From an uncultured Acidimicrobiaceae bacterium (GTDB lineage Bacteria > Actinomycetota > Acidimicrobiia > Acidimicrobiales > SZUA-35): a DNA stretch of 64,000 nucleotides. The notes below the pieces were generated by a model. It was not told where the DNA came from, made no database searches, and worked only from the letters and a program-made list of their open reading frames with translations. Shown in pieces: positions 59,064 to 64,000 of this stretch (position 1 is its first letter; the number at the start of each line of letters is the position of its first letter). The stretch is taken from NCBI GenBank assembly GCA_947259095.1, contig CAMYLA010000035.1, forward strand, positions 40,586 to 104,585, written 5' to 3'. A program made the position numbers and the translations under genes.

Positions 59064-61862
59064 TCACCATCGTCGGAGGTCCAGGGCCGCGCTACGAAAC
59101 GGCTCGGGGAAGCCGGCGGCCGGTTCGCCGAGCTCGCCGTGAAGAAAGCCGATCACGCTGTCCGGGAGATCGGCGGCGGCCGGATCTCGCTCCAGGTCCT
59201 CGACGGTGGTGCCGGTGGCCGCCAGCTGGAGGGCCAGATCCCCTACCACCTTCGAGGTCGGTGTCACCTTCACGATCCGCCCCAGCAGTCGATCGGCGGC
59301 CGCATAGTGCCGCTCGATCTCGTCGAACTTCTCCCCCAGCCCGACGGCGATGGCCTGCTGGCGCAGGTTGGAGAGCTGACCCCCGGGGATCTCGTGTCTG
59401 TAGACACTGCCGGTCGGGCTCGACAGGCCGGCTTCGAACGGCCGGTACAGCCGGCGCACCGCCTCCCAGTACGGCTCCAGCTCGGTGATGGCATCCAGCT
59501 CGAGCCCGGTGTCTCCCTCGGCGTTGGCAAAGGCGCCGACGATGGCCGGGAGCGACGGCTGCGACGTCATTCCCGACAGTGGGGCCGCCGCCCCGTCCAC
59601 CGCATCGACGCCGGCACCGGCCGCCGCCAGGTAGGTCGCCAGCTGACCCCCGGCGGTGTCGTGGGTGTGAAGGTGAACCGGGACGTCGAACCGTTCTCGG
59701 AGGGCCGAGACCAGGGTGACGGCGGCCGGGGCCCGCAGCAGACCGGCCATGTCCTTGACGCACAGCACATGGGACCCGGCCTCGACCAGCTGGTCGGCGA
59801 TCGCCAGGTAGTAGTCGAGGGTGTAGAGGTTCTCCGCCGGGTCGGCCAGGTCGCCCGAGTAGCAGATCGTGCCCTCAACCAGCGCCCCGGCGTCGATGGC
59901 GGCATCGATGGCCGGCCGCATCTGCGAGACGCTGTTCAGGGCGTCGAACACCCGGAAGATGTCGATGCCGGTGCGGCGGGCCTCGGCGACGAAGCGGCGA
60001 GCAACCTCGTCGGGGTAGGCGGTGTAGCCGACGGTGTTGCGTCCCCGCAGCAGCATCTGCAGGCAGAGGTTCGGCACCGCGTCACGGAGCCGCTCCAACC
60101 GCTCCCACGGGTCCTCGTTGAGGAATCGCAGGGCCACGTCGTAGGTCGCCCCTCCCCAGCACTCCAAGCTCAACAGCTGCGGACAACTGGCTGCGATGTG
60201 GCGGGCCCCGGTGACGAGGTCGATGGTGCGGAGCCTGGTGGCCAGGACGGACTGATGGGCATCCCGCAGGGTCGTGTCGGTCACCAGCAACGAGGGCCGA
60301 TCCCGCATCCAGCGGGCGAAGCCGGCCGGGCCGAGCTCATCGAGCAGTTGTCGGCTGCCGGGCGCCGGCTGCTGCTCCGGGAGGGCCGGGAGCTTGAGCA
60401 TCGGGTCGGTGGTGGCCGGGGCCCGACCGTGGGGACGGTTGACCGTGGCCTCGCCGATCCATCGCAGCAACCTGGTCGCCCGGTCGGAGCTGGTGACCCC
60501 TTCGAGCAATTCGGGGCGTTCGTCTATGAACGAGGTGGTGATCCCGCCGGCGACAAAATCGGGATGATCGAGCAGTGCCTGGAGGAACCCGATATTGGTC
60601 ACCGGGCCGCGAACCCTGAACTCCGCCAGGGATCGTTTTGCCCGGGCCAGGGCCACGTCGAACGTCGCCCCCCGGCAGGTCAGCTTGGTGAGCATCGAGT
60701 CGAAGTACGGGGTGACCTCGGCCCCCTGGTAGCCGCCACCACCGTCGAGTCGGACACCGGCCCCGCCGGGATCTCGGTAGGCCAGGATCCGGCCGGTGTC
60801 CGGCCGGAAGCCGTTGCCCGGATCCTCGGTCGTGATGCGGCACTGCAGAGCGGCGCCCCGCTGGCCGATGGCCTCCTGATGGAGGCCGAGCTCGTCGAGG
60901 CTGCGACCGGAGGCGATCTGCAGCTGGGACCGGACGATGTCGATGTCGGTGGTCTCCTCGGTGACCGTGTGCTCGACCTGGATCCGAGGGTTCATCTCGA
61001 TGAACACGAACGAACCGTTGCGGTCGACCAGGAACTCGACCGTCCCCGCATTCACGTAGCCGATGTGGCGACCGAAGGCCACCGCAGCATCGCAGATGGC
61101 GTCCCGGAGGTCCGGGTCCAGGGCCGGTGCGGGGGCGATCTCCACCACCTTCTGGTGCCGGCGCTGCACCGAGCAGTCCCGTTCGTAGAGGTGGACGATC
61201 TCGTTGCCGTCGCCGAGGAGCTGGACCTCGATGTGGCGGGGATCGGTCACCGCCGATTCGAGAAACACCGTCGGATCGCCGAACGCCGACGCAGCCTCCC
61301 GGCGGGCCGCATCCACTGCGTCCGACAGCAGATCCGGGTCGGCGATTCGGCGAAGCCCCCGTCCGCCGCCGCCGGACGCAGCCTTCACGAACAGGGGGAA
61401 ACCGATCTCCTCCGCCGCCTCCATGGCATCATCGGCGTGGACCTCGCCGGACTGGGCCAGCACCGGCACTGCGGCGGCCAGCGCCGCGTTGCGGGCCGAC
61501 ATCTTGTTGCCGCACAGACGCAGCACCTCCGAGGGCGGACCGACGAAGGTGATGCCGTTGGCCTCACAGGCCGCCGCCAGATCGGGATTCTCCGACATGA
61601 AGCCGTAGCCGGGATGGAGCCCGTCGGCTCCTGCGTCGATGGCGGCCCGGATCACGGTGTCGACCTCGAGGTATGGCTTGAGCGGATGGCCCGGCTCGCC
61701 GAGCTGGTAGGCCTCGTCGGCCTTCATCCGATGCAACGACCGGCGGTCCTCCCAGGTGTAGACGGCAACGGTTTCGATACCGAGCTCGTAGGCGGCCCGG
61801 AACACCCGGATGGCGATCTCACCACGGTTGGCCACCAGCAGTTTGGTGATGGCCCCGGTCAT
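59064..61862 (-). CDS. pyc: Pyruvate carboxylase, biotin carboxylase and carboxyltransferase part
   Basis: Makes oxaloacetate from pyruvate, bicarbonate and ATP. The 932-residue frame has the biotin carboxylase domain (about 5-450: LLVANRGEIAIRVFRAA, AASGGGGRGLRRI, VFIEMNPRIQVEHTVTEE) and the carboxyltransferase domain (about 520-800: LLVTDTTLRDAHQSVLATRL, LECWGGATYDVALRFLNEDP, CVKDMAGLLRAPAAVTLVSAL, VHLHTHDTAGG). It stops at 59064 after LDLRRW, before the biotinyl domain, which continues in the +1 frame. The ATG overlaps the stop of an upstream 24-codon leader ORF (ATGA). Confidence 0.93.
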   Translation of the reverse strand: MTGAITKLLVANRGEIAIRVFRAAYELGIETVAVYTWEDRRSLHRMKADEAYQLGEPGHPLKPYLEVDTVIRAAIDAGADGLHPGYGFMSENPDLAAACEANGITFVGPPSEVLRLCGNKMSARNAALAAAVPVLAQSGEVHADDAMEAAEEIGFPLFVKAASGGGGRGLRRIADPDLLSDAVDAARREAASAFGDPTVFLESAVTDPRHIEVQLLGDGNEIVHLYERDCSVQRRHQKVVEIAPAPALDPDLRDAICDAAVAFGRHIGYVNAGTVEFLVDRNGSFVFIEMNPRIQVEHTVTEETTDIDIVRSQLQIASGRSLDELGLHQEAIGQRGAALQCRITTEDPGNGFRPDTGRILAYRDPGGAGVRLDGGGGYQGAEVTPYFDSMLTKLTCRGATFDVALARAKRSLAEFRVRGPVTNIGFLQALLDHPDFVAGGITTSFIDERPELLEGVTSSDRATRLLRWIGEATVNRPHGRAPATTDPMLKLPALPEQQPAPGSRQLLDELGPAGFARWMRDRPSLLVTDTTLRDAHQSVLATRLRTIDLVTGARHIAASCPQLLSLECWGGATYDVALRFLNEDPWERLERLRDAVPNLCLQMLLRGRNTVGYTAYPDEVARRFVAEARRTGIDIFRVFDALNSVSQMRPAIDAAIDAGALVEGTICYSGDLADPAENLYTLDYYLAIADQLVEAGSHVLCVKDMAGLLRAPAAVTLVSALRERFDVPVHLHTHDTAGGQLATYLAAAGAGVDAVDGAAAPLSGMTSQPSLPAIVGAFANAEGDTGLELDAITELEPYWEAVRRLYRPFEAGLSSPTGSVYRHEIPGGQLSNLRQQAIAVGLGEKFDEIERHYAAADRLLGRIVKVTPTSKVVGDLALQLAATGTTVEDLERDPAAADLPDSVIGFLHGELGEPAAGFPEPFRSAALDLRRW

Positions 61863-61933
61863 GGTCGGGGGCCCGCCGGCCGCGCCGCAAGGCCGTCACC
61901 GAACCTTGCCTGCACAGCCCAATACTTCATCAT
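61859..61933 (-). CDS. Leader ORF upstream of pyruvate carboxylase (24 codons)
   Basis: A TAGCCT box lies 6 nt before ATG 61933, the leaderless spacing used repeatedly in this window. From there the frame begins MMKYWAVQARFGD and ends PAGPRP, with its TGA overlapping the pyc ATG (ATGA). No Shine-Dalgarno was recognised before pyc itself, so pyc translation probably depends on termination of this peptide. It may be a leader peptide or a small protein. No known family. Confidence 0.6.
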   Translation of the reverse strand: MMKYWAVQARFGDGLAARPAGPRP

Positions 61934-61939
61934 GGACCA

Positions 61940-61945
61940 AGGCTA
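61940..61945 (-). promoter_or_regulatory. -10 box TAGCCT, leaderless start
   Basis: TAGCCT lies 6 nt before the ATG at 61933 of the leader ORF preceding pyc. Confidence 0.6.
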
Positions 61946-61989
61946 GTGCGGGTCCGGCCGGCGGACCGCGGCGGGGTCGGCGCCGGGGA

Positions 61990-63378
61990 TCAGCCGCCCG
62001 CGACGGCCGTGCGGCCCAGCCCACTCGTGCCCGGGTCGGCGTCCACCGCAGGCATCGCGGCGTCGAAGAAGGCGTACAGCCTGGCCAGGGTCTGCAACAG
62101 GCCGAGCCACACCATCAGCTCGACGATTTCATCGGCCTGCAAGTGGGGGCCGACGGTGGCCACGGTGATCTCGCTGACCTGCGATGGGCTGGGGGCCGCG
62201 GCCTTGGCCAGCAGCAGCGCCGCGGCCTGCTCGGTGGTCAGACCCTGGGGGAACTCCGACACCGCGGTCGGCGCGGCGGCGAAACGGCGGGTGGCGACGA
62301 CCAGGCGGGGATCGGCGTCGGGCACCAGGCGGTCGATCAGGTAGATCAGCTCGTCCGCCAACACGTGGGCCTGGACATGGCCGGCATAGACCAGACCGGC
62401 CAGGAGCTTGGCCTCGATCCCGACCCGGGTGGTGTCGGGGTCGAGGTTGTCCCGGATGGCGGTGGCCAGCGCCTTGACCGCCTTCTGGCTGCGAAGCATG
62501 GCCAGGACCGGGAAGCCGTAGCCGACCTGCTCCTCGAGCATCAACAGCGCCGGCCCGATCCGGCCGGACACGCCCTTGGTCCAGCTCTTCTCCGATCTGA
62601 CCGCGCTCGGCGCCTGACGGAGCACCCGGAGGTAGGAACCGAAGCCGTCGAGCGGGATGTCACCCGAGGTGTCGGTGGCGGCCCAGGTCGGCTCGGGCGG
62701 CAGCGGCGGTAGCGCCAGCCGATGGGCGGCCGACGCCGCCGAGTGCACCGAGGGCTCGACCCCGTAGGGGGAGCGGACGTGCTTGCCCGGCTTCCAACCG
62801 GTTGGACGAAGCAGGGCCTGGACATCTGCGATGGTCCTGGCCTCCAACTCGATGCCCATGTTGTCCATGAACTTGTTGAGGAAGCCTCCCAGCCCGACCG
62901 CCAATACGATCCACTCCAGCTCCTCGGCCGACAGGTGTTGCTCGACGGCTCGGACATGGGCTTCGCTCACCATCGGCGGCACCATCGCCATGGCCTCGGC
63001 CAGATCGGCCACCGCCGCTTCGACCCCGACTCCTCGGCCGAGCATCGCCTGGGGATTGGCCCCGCGGCGGATGGCGAACGAGCAATGGTGGGCGGTGCAA
63101 TAGGGGCAGCCGGAGGCCCGGCTCGACGTGTACAGAGCGATACCGACCAGCTCCTTGGCAGGGCCCTGCCCCAACATCGCCCCGGGCAGGTTCAGCAGAC
63201 TGGGCACCAGGACGTTGAAGGTGCGGAACCCGGGCGGCCAGATGTCGAGGATGGGATCGCAGCTCGGCGTGACACCGATCAGCTCCCGGATCATGCGCAG
63301 CATGGGTTGCTGGCTCTGCTCGAGTTCGTCGCCGCTCACTCGTTCCGGCTCGATCTGCTGAGCCAGTGTTTCGTTCAT
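61990..63378 (-). CDS. AhpD/carboxymuconolactone-decarboxylase-like protein
   Basis: A 462-residue protein with an AhpD-like redox motif SGCPYCTAHHCSFAIRRG near 88-105 (CxxC...H). Two AhpD-like helical halves appear to be fused, the second (about 290-440) lacking the CxxC. Members act as alkylhydroperoxidases or carboxymuconolactone decarboxylases; here peroxidase activity is more likely but unproven. ATG 63378 has GCGGAGGCGG. It precedes pyc on the same strand. Confidence 0.85.
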   Translation of the reverse strand: MNETLAQQIEPERVSGDELEQSQQPMLRMIRELIGVTPSCDPILDIWPPGFRTFNVLVPSLLNLPGAMLGQGPAKELVGIALYTSSRASGCPYCTAHHCSFAIRRGANPQAMLGRGVGVEAAVADLAEAMAMVPPMVSEAHVRAVEQHLSAEELEWIVLAVGLGGFLNKFMDNMGIELEARTIADVQALLRPTGWKPGKHVRSPYGVEPSVHSAASAAHRLALPPLPPEPTWAATDTSGDIPLDGFGSYLRVLRQAPSAVRSEKSWTKGVSGRIGPALLMLEEQVGYGFPVLAMLRSQKAVKALATAIRDNLDPDTTRVGIEAKLLAGLVYAGHVQAHVLADELIYLIDRLVPDADPRLVVATRRFAAAPTAVSEFPQGLTTEQAAALLLAKAAAPSPSQVSEITVATVGPHLQADEIVELMVWLGLLQTLARLYAFFDAAMPAVDADPGTSGLGRTAVAGG

Positions 63379-63553
63379 TCCGCCTCCGCTGGGTGCATGT
63401 CGTGGCACCGCAAGTCTCCAGGACCGTCGAGTCCGATCCGGCCACCGCCAACCCGGATCGCCGTGTCGCCGGCCCGGGGATCCGGATCGAAGACGAGAGT
63501 ACTCGCTGGGGACGGTCGAGGGCCGGACCCTCGACCGGTCCGTGACGGTGACC

Positions 63554-63573
63554 GGGCCGGCTCGGGCCGGCCC
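63554..63573 (-). terminator. 8-bp hairpin after the nitronate monooxygenase gene
   Basis: GGGCCGGC-TCGG-GCCGGCCC, a perfect 8-bp stem with a 4-nt loop, 17 bp after the stop of the minus-strand gene at 63591. No T-tract. Confidence 0.55.
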
Positions 63574-63590
63574 AGTCCGTGGTTGCGGGT

Positions 63591-64000
63591 TCAGCCGAGG
63601 CCGGCGATGGCGGCCGTGGCCTCGTCGACCAGTTCGGCCATCACCTCGGCGACGGGCCGGACCTCGGTGGCGTAGCCGATGCCCTGCCCGGCGCCGGAGT
63701 GGAGCAGCTCCTCGACCCCGTGCTCGTCGATCGCCCCCAGCAGATCGCCGACCAGCACGTCCTGGTACGGCATCTTCAACGGTTCGGGGGCCTCCGCCTG
63801 CTCCCACTCATCGCTCCAGGCCGAGCGGATCTGACGGAAGGTCTTGCCGCTCTCACTGCGGGTGATCACGGTGTCGGCCGAGGTGGCGGCCAACAGCTTC
63901 GGAACCAGCTTCGGGTGGAGGTGGGCGGCGTGCTCGGTGGTGGTCAACCAGGTGGTGCCCATCCAGACCCCCGATGCACCCATGGCCAGGGCGGCGGCGA
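63591..64000 (-). CDS. Nitronate monooxygenase / NPD-type flavoprotein (5' part outside window)
   Basis: The C-terminal ~136 residues of a 2-nitropropane-dioxygenase-like FMN enzyme. MGASGVWMGTTWLTTTEHAAH is the FMN-phosphate-binding segment; it is followed by DTVITRSESGKTFRQIRSAW and a C-terminus ending EATAAIAGLG. The gene runs off the right edge. It may oxidise nitronates or act as an enoyl reductase-like FMN enzyme (YrpB group); the substrate is unknown. Confidence 0.9.
   Translation of the reverse strand, partial: AAALAMGASGVWMGTTWLTTTEHAAHLHPKLVPKLLAATSADTVITRSESGKTFRQIRSAWSDEWEQAEAPEPLKMPYQDVLVGDLLGAIDEHGVEELLHSGAGQGIGYATEVRPVAEVMAELVDEATAAIAGLG

Noticed and set aside
1..64000. tRNA or rRNA genes, insertion sequences, phage
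   Set aside because: No clover-leaf, transposase, integrase or phage structural gene was recognised on reading.

Overview
This is a GC-rich (roughly two-thirds G+C), densely coding chromosomal segment of an actinobacterium, most likely a member of the Acidimicrobiia. The inference rests on actinobacterial markers: a fused 2-oxoglutarate dehydrogenase E2/E1 protein (Kgd type), the mismatch endonuclease NucS, a SepIVA-like DivIVA protein beside a DUF177 gene, rpmF and plsX, and many apparently leaderless genes (TANNNT box 6-7 nt before an ATG or GTG). The species is not identified. No prophage, insertion sequence, CRISPR array, tRNA or rRNA gene was seen.

Layout. 1-9000: a conserved minus-strand block (recG, rsmD, coaD, sepIVA-like, DUF177, rpmF, plsX), interrupted by a small zinc-ribbon/HIT pair, followed by a small OB-like protein and ATP-dependent PEP carboxykinase. 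9000-17600: an EcsC-family protein divergent from an ArsR-type regulator with palindromic operator candidates, a membrane-anchored propeller-like protein, a PIG-L deacetylase divergent from an M50 metalloprotease, a DUF4214-M23 secreted protein, and a CaiB-type CoA transferase with a damaged 3' end. 17800-22800: a two-gene surface-glycan module (glycosyltransferase plus a 1277-residue methyltransferase/coiled-coil/HAD protein). 22900-35800: a TlpA/CcdA thiol-redox pair, a di-iron ferritin-like protein, two alpha/beta hydrolases, enoyl-CoA hydratase, malyl-CoA-lyase-like and CitE-like lyases, malic enzyme, a PH-SHOCT protein and a UvrD-HRDC helicase. 35800-51900: a CPA2 antiporter, exonuclease III, kgd, a HAD phosphatase, a NYN-S1-basic-tail nuclease candidate, ettA, a CysQ-like phosphatase, a crotonase, an ABC1 kinase and nucS. 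52000-64000: MaoC hydratase and SDR (beta-oxidation type), a VanW protein, a geranylgeranyl-reductase-like flavoprotein, pyruvate carboxylase split into two reading frames behind a leaderless leader ORF, an AhpD-like protein, and a partial nitronate monooxygenase.

How the genes fit together. Central carbon nodes recur (PEP carboxykinase, malic enzyme, pyruvate carboxylase, 2-oxoglutarate dehydrogenase, malyl-CoA/citramalyl-CoA-type lyases) alongside acyl-CoA chemistry (CaiB, two crotonases, MaoC, SDR). This suggests a heterotroph using fatty or short-chain acyl-CoA substrates with anaplerotic flexibility.

Two window-wide patterns are not explained by single genes. First, at least five genes end inside or immediately next to short tandem arrays, four of which repeat the stop codon. 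Second, 18 start codons sit 6-7 nt behind a TANNNT box. The strongest candidates for undescribed biology are the NYN-S1-basic-tail protein, the leader ORF/split pyruvate carboxylase locus, the stop-codon arrays, and a possible structured RNA between 58290 and 58480.
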